This document shows, piece by piece, positions 27,235-35,992 of a stretch of DNA of 64,000 nt (position 1 is its first letter; every line of letters starts with the position of its first letter). Origin of the DNA: Hanamia caeni (GTDB lineage: Bacteria; Bacteroidota; Bacteroidia; Chitinophagales; Chitinophagaceae). A model generated the notes under the pieces. The model saw nothing but the letters and a program-made list of their open reading frames with translations. It made no database searches and was not told the DNA's origin. Made by a program: the position numbers and the translations under genes. The stretch is taken from contig NZ_RJJR01000004.1 of the NCBI RefSeq assembly GCF_003721595.1, positions 248,001 through 312,000 on the forward strand, read 5' to 3'.

Positions 27235-30200
27235 TGGACTTTAGAATTAATCCTGTACAACCCCCGTCGCCTAATGAGAAAAAGGCGCTCCGCCTGATGA
27301 TTTTCGGGGGGCTTATCTCCATGGGACTTTTGTTGCATGTCTTGTTTCAAAATAAAGCAGTTAGTTATTTTCCACTATATATTTTGCTGGTAATAACAAT
27401 GATTTATTATTCCCTGAAATACCTGCATGAATGGTACCATTATTTTTCAATTTCATCTGACAGAAAGCCCGCTCGGCAAAGAGACTATACTGTTGATATT
27501 TTAACTACTTATTGTGCCGGCGAACCTTTTGATATGCTGGAACAAACGTTGGCTGCCATACAGAATATTACTTATCCTCATACTGCCTGGTGCTGTGATG
27601 AAGCGGATGATAGGAGGGTGAAACAACTATGTTGTCGGTTAGGTGTTAAGCACGTTACCAGGATTGTCAAGAAAGATGCTAAAGCCGGCAATATCAATAA
27701 TGCCTTACAGTTTGCCACCGGAGAGTTATGTGTCGTGCTCGATCCCGACCATATTCCGGCACCTTGTTTTTTGGATGGGGTAGTTGATTATTTTGATGAT
27801 CCTTCAGTTGGATTCGTACAGATCGTACAAGCTTATTATAACCAGGAAGAAAGTTTAGTGGCTAAAGGGGCGGCTCAGCAAACATATCCTTTTTATGGCC
27901 CTATGATGATGAGCATGCATAAGTATGGTACTGTCCAGGCTATTGGTGCCAACTGCACTTTTCGCAGATCAGCACTTGATTCAATAGGAGGCCATGCAAG
28001 CGGGCTCGCAGAAGATATGCATACAGCGATGAAGTTGCATGCTGCGGGATGGCGCTCATTTTATGTGCCCGCTATCTTAACCCGGGGGTTGGTGCCAGCG
28101 ACCATGTCGTCTTATTATAAGCAGCAATTAAAGTGGAGCCGCGGGGTTTGGGAGCTTTTTTTCATTACTTATCCAAAGCTGTTTTCCAAATTTTCCTGGA
28201 GGCAAAAAGTTCATTATTTCACCCTGCCATTTCATTATCTCAGCGGCTTGATTTTTTTTATTAATTTTTTAATACCGGTAATTTCTCTTTTCACTGGCTA
28301 CATCCCTCTACAAATGGATGTGCTTACTTTCTTCCTGGCAGCTTTGCCATTATTCTCCATGAGCTTGCTTATCAGGCACTATGCCCAAAAGTGGCTACCA
28401 GATGAAAAGGAAAGAGGTTTTCATATAGTTGGAGGCATTCTTCAAATTGGGGCCTGGTGGGTGCATACGGTCGGTATTATTTATACGCTACTTAGAAAAA
28501 AGGTACCGTATATACCAACTCCCAAGAATGATAATGAACCTTTACCCTTATTGCTTAATGTCCCAAATATACTTGTGGCAGCGATTTCATTGGCAGCTAT
28601 TATATATGGTTTGCTCGAAGATTTTAATCCGTATACTATTTTTATGGCAGGCTTGGCAAGTTTGCAGATAGCTTTTATGGTTTTTAACCTCTCGATTTCA
28701 GGGTACATTAACAAGAAGAGTAGGGTAGGTAGTTTCGTTATGAAATTGAGGCAGTATACCTGGCTTATTAAAAAAACACACGGCTTTTTAAGAAGATATT
28801 CGTTGGCTCTTTCAGTTTTAGTTATCGCTTTTTTTGGATTTGCTTATTGGAAGAACCAACAGTTACCGCAATTTCTGCCTAAGCCATTGAAAGGGCTACA
28901 GGTATTTTACCGCGGTTTATACCACCATGAAACTACAAATAATGGAAGTGAAAAATTAAATTTTGCCATAGCTGATAAAAGCAGGGATATTGCTATCGTT
29001 TCATCCGAAATTGCCTGGAACGTGGATGAAAATAATCGCCTTGACACGAATTATTTGCAGCAGGTTTATAGGCGTCACGCTATACCACTCATTGTTTGGA
29101 ATCCATGGCAAAGGGGTACTTCGGGTTTAACTACGGATAATGAAAACATACAGGATATTCTTAAAGGCAAATATGATGAACTGTTTTTATCGTTTGCCAA
29201 GCAAATTGCCGTTTTAAATAAACCTGTATTTCTGCGTTTTATAAATGAGAATACTGCTGATAAACGCTCCCTTTTTTCCTATTCAGGTTGTAAACCTGGT
29301 GATTTTAAAGCAGCATGGCAATATGTACATCTGAAATTTGACGAAGCTGGCGCTAATAAAGTAATCTGGATATGGAATCCACCGGATGCAGCCAAAGCCA
29401 ATGATTACTTTCCCGGCGACAATTTTGTTGACTGGCTTGGCGTAAATATACTGGACACAAACTGGCAGACCAGTAAAAACGATCAGAATATTTTCGATTC
29501 CCTTTACCGGCCATACCACTCTTTACAACTTTTCAAATCGGGTTTGCCGGTTATGTTGACTGAAACAGCCGGTTCAGCAGCAAACAGAGTAGAATGGTGG
29601 AATAAAACCTGGCAAACGCTTGATACAGCATTCAAAGAGATAAAATCGATCCTCGTTAATCCTGGCGATTATACTATGCTCGCGAATTTACCTGGAGCGA
29701 ATATGCCAATAAACGTGGATGAAATAATTTGGCAAAAGACTTACACTCACCCTGAATTGCAAAATCTGCCTTTTCCGGTCAAAAGTATTGTTTATGACAA
29801 GGGATATAACTGGTTCAGAAACAGGCATACGCTTGGCCTGAAAATAATGGAAGAAGACCTGCAAGCAATAAAGAAAATTGGAGCGAACACAGTCGAAAGA
29901 ATCATGCCCGGTATATACGATCGTGATTTCAAAAAAGCGGTGATATCAAATAAAATGAATTTAATAGTTCGCTTCTCTTTTTTGGTTACGCCCCAGGTAA
30001 TTGACGACAATAAAAAAATGAAGCAGCAGAAGGAAAAGATTCTCGGTGTGATAAGAAATAATCTTGATAAAAAATATATTATAGCATGGAATCTTGGAGA
30101 TGATGTACTGCATGATCTTGCCAGTCAAACCTATAAGCCAGACTACTTTTACTACGAACAAAAATATATTGCCTGGTTAGAGGATTTGTGCCGCGAAATA

Positions 30201-30884
30201 CGAAAAGTAGATGCTATAAGGCCTATCGTTATGGATTTAGACTGGGATATAAATGGCCGGAAACAATTTAATAATTACAAAAGCCATATACCGCAGATAA
30301 ATACTTATATGTTATCCGTAAATGTAAAAGATTCGGCTTTACTGAAAGAACCGCTGGAACACGGAATGACATGGGGAAAGGTGGACGTACAATTATGGCC
30401 CCTTATTCCAGGCATTCAGCAATCCGGTACTGTGCCTCAATGGCAGGATATTGAAACCACGGATTATGTAAAGCTAAAAGGACTGCTTGACCTGGAGGGT
30501 AGAAAAAAACAAGGATACAGGGATGTACTAAATTTTTGGGGGAATAAGCAGACAAGCTCATCTCCTGTACCGGAAATAAGAATTCTAAAGCCTGCAGAGC
30601 TTGCCGCTGCTAACGACAAGCTATTATACCATATAGTGTATAAGGATAAAAATAGCGACTTGTGGAAACTTATCAATGATGATAAAAAAGATATTCGCTT
30701 TGAATGGTATCTCGTAAGGCAGGATCGATATGGAAATACTATGTTTATGAACAAGGTAGGCGATCAGCCATATATCGAGCTGAAAATTCCGTCCAATCCT
30801 CAATATTATAGGCTATATGTGGAAGCTGTATCTGGCGAAGAGGTAAGGATGGCAAATACTACTTTGAATACTCCGTTAGAATAA
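27234..30884 (+). CDS. Cellulose-synthase-like GT2 fused to GH26-like and GH2-like domains
   Basis: This is a 1216-residue protein. Membrane helices lie near 19-38 and 44-66. The GT2 domain spans about 82-320, with DxD as D170-P-D172, the acceptor-site Glu-Asp at 260-261 and QQLKW at 297-301, a variant of QxxRW. About five or six helices follow to about 490, then another at 522-538. The GH26-like domain is at about 555-800 (LRFINEN with E672, VIWIWNP, FVDWLGVNI, MLTETAG with E777). A second TIM-like domain is at 850-1060 (AWNLGDD at 951-957, where Asp replaces the usual Glu). An Ig-like end runs from 1113 to 1216. No PilZ domain is visible. It likely makes and exports a polysaccharide that its own outer domains bind, cut or branch. 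Product unknown; fusion order is read directly. Confidence 0.8.
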   Translation: MDFRINPVQPPSPNEKKALRLMIFGGLISMGLLLHVLFQNKAVSYFPLYILLVITMIYYSLKYLHEWYHYFSISSDRKPARQRDYTVDILTTYCAGEPFDMLEQTLAAIQNITYPHTAWCCDEADDRRVKQLCCRLGVKHVTRIVKKDAKAGNINNALQFATGELCVVLDPDHIPAPCFLDGVVDYFDDPSVGFVQIVQAYYNQEESLVAKGAAQQTYPFYGPMMMSMHKYGTVQAIGANCTFRRSALDSIGGHASGLAEDMHTAMKLHAAGWRSFYVPAILTRGLVPATMSSYYKQQLKWSRGVWELFFITYPKLFSKFSWRQKVHYFTLPFHYLSGLIFFINFLIPVISLFTGYIPLQMDVLTFFLAALPLFSMSLLIRHYAQKWLPDEKERGFHIVGGILQIGAWWVHTVGIIYTLLRKKVPYIPTPKNDNEPLPLLLNVPNILVAAISLAAIIYGLLEDFNPYTIFMAGLASLQIAFMVFNLSISGYINKKSRVGSFVMKLRQYTWLIKKTHGFLRRYSLALSVLVIAFFGFAYWKNQQLPQFLPKPLKGLQVFYRGLYHHETTNNGSEKLNFAIADKSRDIAIVSSEIAWNVDENNRLDTNYLQQVYRRHAIPLIVWNPWQRGTSGLTTDNENIQDILKGKYDELFLSFAKQIAVLNKPVFLRFINENTADKRSLFSYSGCKPGDFKAAWQYVHLKFDEAGANKVIWIWNPPDAAKANDYFPGDNFVDWLGVNILDTNWQTSKNDQNIFDSLYRPYHSLQLFKSGLPVMLTETAGSAANRVEWWNKTWQTLDTAFKEIKSILVNPGDYTMLANLPGANMPINVDEIIWQKTYTHPELQNLPFPVKSIVYDKGYNWFRNRHTLGLKIMEEDLQAIKKIGANTVERIMPGIYDRDFKKAVISNKMNLIVRFSFLVTPQVIDDNKKMKQQKEKILGVIRNNLDKKYIIAWNLGDDVLHDLASQTYKPDYFYYEQKYIAWLEDLCREIRKVDAIRPIVMDLDWDINGRKQFNNYKSHIPQINTYMLSVNVKDSALLKEPLEHGMTWGKVDVQLWPLIPGIQQSGTVPQWQDIETTDYVKLKGLLDLEGRKKQGYRDVLNFWGNKQTSSSPVPEIRILKPAELAAANDKLLYHIVYKDKNSDLWKLINDDKKDIRFEWYLVRQDRYGNTMFMNKVGDQPYIELKIPSNPQYYRLYVEAVSGEEVRMANTTLNTPLE

Positions 30885-31162
30885 TGAAAACTTTCCTTGT
30901 TCAATCTGCAGTATTCGCGCCGGCAATCGCAATGTGTTACTAATTTAATGCGTAATAAAACTTCTTTTTATTTTCATGGTAATGGAATCAGGAATAATTG
31001 GTAATTGTTCAACGAGATTGGCGAGATAGCAATTAACCAGTCCTCTGCCTTTCTTTAAAGTTTCCTTCTTATATTTATTTCTTTTTAGATTACCATTTCA
31101 TTTTTTTTAAAATTATTTCTTTAATTCTAAAACTTGTTTTTAAACAGCATAATTACATTACT
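30885..31162. other. AT-rich intergenic region
   Basis: A 278-bp region ending in a T/A-rich stretch before the oxidoreductase ATG. No clear promoter match, hairpin terminator or small gene was seen. Confidence 0.35.
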
Positions 31163-32545
31163 ATGGCAAAAAATGAATCTACAAATTCAAGACGTTCTTT
31201 TATTCTTAATGCAACCAAAGGCGTTATTGGCGCTTCTTTGATTCCTTCAATCGTAACAGCCGGAAATTCTCAAAGGAATATTGAAAAACTGATAAGAGCT
31301 CCGCATAGTTATGGGCCTAATGACCAGGTTCAGGTGGCACTGATTGGTGCTGGAGGAATGGGTACAGCAGATACCAATACATGCATCACAGTACCGGGCG
31401 TAAAATTGGTGGCGGTTTGTGATTTATATGATGGCCGCCTGGCAGAAGCAAAAAAACGTTGGGGAAACGATATTTACACTACACGCGATTATAAAGAAAT
31501 TTTAGATCGAAAAGATATTGATGCTGTAATTGTGGCTACGCCTGACTTCTGGCACAAGGATATTTCTGTAGCTGCCATGAATAAAGGCAAGCATATTTAT
31601 TGCGAAAAGCCTATGGTCCATAATATTTCAGAAGCGCCGGCAGTAATAGATGCACAAAATAAAAACAAAGTAGTTTTTGAGGTGGGCAGCCAGGGAATGA
31701 GTTCTTTAGGAAATGAAAAAGCCAAACAGCTACTGAAAGAAGGCGCCATTGGCACGCTTAATTATGCCGAAGCGTTTTATGCACGCATGTCGCCGGAAGG
31801 CGCCTGGCAATATCCTATTCCTGACGATGCATCACCCGCTACGGTAGATTGGGACAGGTATTTATCTATTACCACAAAAAGGCCATTTGATCCATTGCGA
31901 TTTTTTCGCTGGCGCAATTACAGGGATTATGGAACCGGCGTGTCAGGCGATCTGTTTGTGCATGTATTTTCAAGCTTGCATTTTATAACCAATTCTCTTG
32001 GCCCGAATAAAGTTATGGCTACAGGTGGCTTGCGTTATTGGAAAGATGGCAGAGAAGTTCCTGACATTATGTTGGGCACTTTTGATTATCCTGAAACCGA
32101 CGTCCATCCCGCGTTTAACCTGTCGCTCAGGGTAAACTTTGTAGATGGAACGGGAGGAACAAATTATCTTAGAATGGTAGGCAGCGAAGGCTCCATGACT
32201 GTAGAATGGGATAAGGTAACACTTTATAGAAATCGCAATATTGTTGATGCAACTGATCCTTTATTAAAAACCAAAAATAATTCTGCAGCGCAAAAAGAAT
32301 ATGTTTATACACGCAAGAAAATGCTTCCGCCTGATACGATGATTTATGCGGCTGAAGAGGGATACAAGGGCGCTCATTTCGATCACCATTATAATTGGAT
32401 AAATGCTATCCGTACCAAAGGAAAAGTAGTTGAAGACGCATTGTTTGGCTACAGGGCTGCTGCGCCGGCGCTTCTGTGTAACGAAAGCTATTTTGAGAAT
32501 AAAATAATCAAATGGGATCCCAAAAACTTAAAAGTGGTTTCTTAG
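31163..32545 (+). CDS. Tat-exported Gfo/Idh/MocA-family oxidoreductase
   Basis: This 460-residue protein has a twin-arginine signal near the N-terminus (SRRSFILNATKGVIGASLIP). The Rossmann fold follows (VALIGAGGMGTADT, VKLVAVCDLYDGR, IDAVIVATPDFWHKD), with the family catalytic-site Lys in YCEKPMVHN. The C-terminal Gfo/Idh domain follows. It should use NAD(H) bound tightly in the periplasm to oxidise or epimerise a sugar or glycoside. Periplasmic members often belong to polysaccharide utilisation loci in Bacteroidetes, and some break glycosidic bonds by oxidation and elimination. It sits upstream of DUF5107-TPR and GH2 genes on the same strand. Confidence 0.87.
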   Translation: MAKNESTNSRRSFILNATKGVIGASLIPSIVTAGNSQRNIEKLIRAPHSYGPNDQVQVALIGAGGMGTADTNTCITVPGVKLVAVCDLYDGRLAEAKKRWGNDIYTTRDYKEILDRKDIDAVIVATPDFWHKDISVAAMNKGKHIYCEKPMVHNISEAPAVIDAQNKNKVVFEVGSQGMSSLGNEKAKQLLKEGAIGTLNYAEAFYARMSPEGAWQYPIPDDASPATVDWDRYLSITTKRPFDPLRFFRWRNYRDYGTGVSGDLFVHVFSSLHFITNSLGPNKVMATGGLRYWKDGREVPDIMLGTFDYPETDVHPAFNLSLRVNFVDGTGGTNYLRMVGSEGSMTVEWDKVTLYRNRNIVDATDPLLKTKNNSAAQKEYVYTRKKMLPPDTMIYAAEEGYKGAHFDHHYNWINAIRTKGKVVEDALFGYRAAAPALLCNESYFENKIIKWDPKNLKVVS

Positions 32546-32634
32546 ATATAGGAATAGTTGGCAGTAAATGAACAAATAAATCAATTTTATTTTTTGATGA
32601 ATGTTGCATAAGAATTTCTTTGTGTTTGATTGCA

Positions 32635-32674
32635 GCCAAATGCTTCACGGCTAAAACGCGGCTCTGCATTTGGC
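32635..32674. repeat. 9-bp perfect inverted repeat between oxidoreductase and DUF5107 genes
   Basis: GCCAAATGC at 32635-32643 and GCATTTGGC at 32666-32674 can form a stem with a 22-nt loop. There is no T-run after it, so a simple terminator is unlikely. It could be an mRNA structure or operator in the 191-bp gap. Confidence 0.45.
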
Positions 32675-32736
32675 GCGCATTATAAAACTCTTTTGCAATA
32701 TTCTGCGAATGAAAATGTTACTATAAACCATTCATC

Positions 32737-35685
32737 ATGCAGAACTTTAAAAATGTAAGAATGAAAAGCGCTTATCCTAAAATATTTTTCAATATACTTT
32801 TATTGCTTGCTATTCCGGAGGCGATGAAAGCCCAGTCAGATGCGGCTTTCCGAGAATACAATAAAACTTTCACCACCTATCCTTTTTCAAATCCAAATCC
32901 TGATCCCAATCCGCTTTCTCTTATCTATCCCTATTTCAGGTATGATGGCTTTACTGATAAGGCTATTCAAAAAGATTGGAAGGTAGTGGAATTGGAAAAT
33001 GATTTTATCCGGATATTAATTTTACCCCAAGTTGGCGGCAAAATATGGACGGCCATTGACAAGAAAAATAACAAGCCATTCATTTATGACAATGATGCTG
33101 TTAAATTCAGGGATATTGCGATGCGCGGCCCATGGACGAGTGGCGGCCTCGAAGCTAATTTTGGTATCATAGGCCATACGCCCGGCGTGGCTACTCCGGT
33201 AAATTATCTTACTAAAAAAAATGAAGATGGAAGCGTGAGCTGCGTTATCAGTCTCCTGGATTTACTTACTGATACGCGGTGGAATATGGAAATCAATTTA
33301 CCGAAAGATAAGGCCTTCTTCATCACGCGTTTTTTGTGGCAAAACAGCACGCCATTGCCTCAGCCCTATTACACATGGATGAATCTTGGAGAAAAGGTTT
33401 CAGACAGCCTTGAATATATTTTTCCCGGAAACAAATACATTTATCATGATGGAAAAGTGTATGACTTTCCGATAAATCCCAACAATCACAAAAACATTTC
33501 TATCTACAATCAAAATGATTTTGGCGGCCCCAAATCGTATCACGTTACCGGCGCTCACAGCAAATATTTCGGAGTACTTTGGCAAAAAGAAAATTTTGGA
33601 ATGATACATTACGCCGAGCGCGAAGCGAAGATTGGGAAGAAGATTTGGATATGGGGTTTGTCGCGCCAGGGAATGATTTGGGAAAAATTATTGACAGATA
33701 ACAGTGGCCAATACACGGAAATACAAAGCGGAAGATTGTATAATCAAAACGCTGCCGAAAGCTTATTCAGCCCGTTTAAACAATTTGATTTTGCTCCATA
33801 CAACACAGATTCATGGAGCGAGTATTGGTATCCTTTTCAGAATACGGATGGGGTAGCAAAAGCAGATTTAAACGGCGTATTTAATATTAAAAAACAAGAT
33901 GGCAAGGAGGTTATTTTTATTTCGCCTGTCAGCTATATCAATGATACTTTGAAAGCATGGAACAATGCAGGAAAAATAATTTTGGAGAAGTTCGTAAACC
34001 TTGCTCCACTTGAATCTTTCCAGCAAGATATAGCGCTTGAGAATGGTGAATCGATTGCCAGGATTTCGCTTGCAGGAACGGTAATCAACAAAAATGATAG
34101 CACCGAAAAAATCCTGGACAGGCCGCTAACACCTTTTAAAGAATTTGATTGGAATACGGCCTATGGTTTTTATCTGAAAGGGAAATACCTATCGGATACG
34201 CGGCATTATGATTCAGCAGAAGCCAATATTCGGAAATCTCTTTTAAAAGAACCGGGCTTTGTTCCTGCCTTGGATGAAATGGCATTTTTGCAATACCGGA
34301 AAATGAATTATGATTCGGCCTGGCATTTTGCGAGCTTAGCATTAAGCGTTAATACCTACGACCCGGCAGCTAACTACTGTTATGGATTAGCATCCTTGAA
34401 GCTTAATAAAATCTACGATGCGGAAGATGGCTTTGAAGTTGCTGCAATTACGCCTGAATACAGCTCTGCAGCTTATACTGAATTGAGTAAAATAAAATTG
34501 AGGCAAAAAAATTATGCGCTTTCTTTTGAGTATGCCACTAAAAGCCTGGTGAATAATTCCGAAAATATTTCGGCAATGCAATTGCAATATGTTTGTGCAC
34601 GGCTAATGAATAATAAAGAGGAGCAGGAAAAAATAAAAGATGAAATTCTGCGCCTGGATCCGATGAATCATTTTATCCGCTTTGAAGAGTATTGGCAAAA
34701 CAGGAATGCAGTAAATCAACAAAAATTCAATTTTCTTATTCGCGATGAATTGCCTCAGCAAACCTATCTGAACCTGGCTGTCTGGTATTCAAATCTTGGC
34801 TTACAGGAAGAAAGCGAAGCAGTGTTGGAAAGTTGTCCTGAAAAAAATGACGAAATATTTTATTGGCTGGCTTGGCTTAACCGCGACAATGCCTCCGGAA
34901 ATCAATATTTAAACCAGGCTGCTAACGGTGATGCATACCTGATTTTTCCTTTTCGCGCAGAAAGCGCTGTGGTAATGCGTTGGGCTATGAATAATTCTAA
35001 ACCCACTGATTGGAAATGCCGTTATTTTCTTGCAATGATACAGGCATTTCATGGCCATCAAGATAAAGCCCTCGAATTATTGCAAAACGAGAGCACTCCT
35101 CAAAATTTTGCGCCATACTATGTGTTGCGCTCAAGATTGCGATCCGATTCGGATACCCAATCTGTTCAGTCTGATTTAACGCGGGCTATGGCAATCGATA
35201 AAAATGACTGGAGGTATGGAAAATACCTTACTGATTTTTTATTAACACAAAAAAAATTTAAAGAAGCATTACAAACAATAGCGCCCTACTATAAAAAAGA
35301 TAACGACAATTACATGGCGGGCCTGCTATACGCGTGGTGCCTGTTGCTAAACCGGGATTATCTATCTGCTGAAAAAATACTTGATCACATTCATGTTCTT
35401 CCTTATGAAGGAGCGAATGAAGCGCACCGGTTGTATGTTCAGACAAAGCTGAACCTTGCTTTAGAATTTTTACAAAAACATAAATATAAAACTGCACTTC
35501 AAAAAATTAGCGATGCCCGCCAATGGCCCGAGCGGCTTGGTTCAGGAGCGCCTTATCCCGATATGAAAAATGAAACTTTGCAAGATGACATTGAAAGTCT
35601 CGTCAAAGAAACACAGCAGGGAAAAAAATTATCAGATAATATGATTGGCGAATACAGACAAAAGCTGAATGGTGAAAGATCCTGA
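32737..35685 (+). CDS. DUF5107 domain and TPR-repeat exported protein
   Basis: This 982-residue protein has a signal peptide (IFFNILLLLAIPEAMKAQ). An N-terminal DUF5107 beta-sandwich (about 60-360) follows, with ENDFIRILILPQVGGKIWTA, GPWTSGGLEANFG and FWLxW-like aromatic motifs related to galactose-mutarotase-like folds. After a short beta linker come many TPR-like helical repeats (about 480-960; for example YDSAEANIRKSLLKEPGFVPAL). An alternative ATG at 32761 (MKSAYPK) would begin directly at the signal peptide. The domain probably binds sugar in the periplasm. It is placed between the oxidoreductase and the beta-galactosidase, so glycan processing is likely. The exact role is unknown. Confidence 0.8.
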   Translation: MQNFKNVRMKSAYPKIFFNILLLLAIPEAMKAQSDAAFREYNKTFTTYPFSNPNPDPNPLSLIYPYFRYDGFTDKAIQKDWKVVELENDFIRILILPQVGGKIWTAIDKKNNKPFIYDNDAVKFRDIAMRGPWTSGGLEANFGIIGHTPGVATPVNYLTKKNEDGSVSCVISLLDLLTDTRWNMEINLPKDKAFFITRFLWQNSTPLPQPYYTWMNLGEKVSDSLEYIFPGNKYIYHDGKVYDFPINPNNHKNISIYNQNDFGGPKSYHVTGAHSKYFGVLWQKENFGMIHYAEREAKIGKKIWIWGLSRQGMIWEKLLTDNSGQYTEIQSGRLYNQNAAESLFSPFKQFDFAPYNTDSWSEYWYPFQNTDGVAKADLNGVFNIKKQDGKEVIFISPVSYINDTLKAWNNAGKIILEKFVNLAPLESFQQDIALENGESIARISLAGTVINKNDSTEKILDRPLTPFKEFDWNTAYGFYLKGKYLSDTRHYDSAEANIRKSLLKEPGFVPALDEMAFLQYRKMNYDSAWHFASLALSVNTYDPAANYCYGLASLKLNKIYDAEDGFEVAAITPEYSSAAYTELSKIKLRQKNYALSFEYATKSLVNNSENISAMQLQYVCARLMNNKEEQEKIKDEILRLDPMNHFIRFEEYWQNRNAVNQQKFNFLIRDELPQQTYLNLAVWYSNLGLQEESEAVLESCPEKNDEIFYWLAWLNRDNASGNQYLNQAANGDAYLIFPFRAESAVVMRWAMNNSKPTDWKCRYFLAMIQAFHGHQDKALELLQNESTPQNFAPYYVLRSRLRSDSDTQSVQSDLTRAMAIDKNDWRYGKYLTDFLLTQKKFKEALQTIAPYYKKDNDNYMAGLLYAWCLLLNRDYLSAEKILDHIHVLPYEGANEAHRLYVQTKLNLALEFLQKHKYKTALQKISDARQWPERLGSGAPYPDMKNETLQDDIESLVKETQQGKKLSDNMIGEYRQKLNGERS

Positions 35686-35992
35686 AATAGGAAAAGTTAG
35701 ATAACTCATCTGCAAAATAAAAATTTGGATTAATTGTTCTTTTACTGATAAATGAAGCTATGCAAGGCTTGCAGAGTGCGTTGGTTTCATGTGAAGGAAA
35801 TTATTCCTAAGTTATTTTTTCTGGTTCTCTCAGGTTTTTTTTGCGGTGAAATTCACCGTATCAAAGTGTTGTAAATTCGGTTGAAGCAAAATTAAAAATA
35901 GTCCCACATGAACATTTTCGCGATTCAATTTTCAAACACTTTGTACCTTAACATCCTCATTTCATATTTTCAAAAATTAAATTCCAATTATC
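35686..35992. other. Intergenic region before the beta-galactosidase gene
   Basis: A 307-bp gap. A near-match to a -7 element (CACTTTG at about 35937-35943) is too weak to call. GGTGAAATTCACC near 35845 is a short hairpin (GGTGAA/TTCACC) without a T-run. No gene was seen. Confidence 0.35.
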
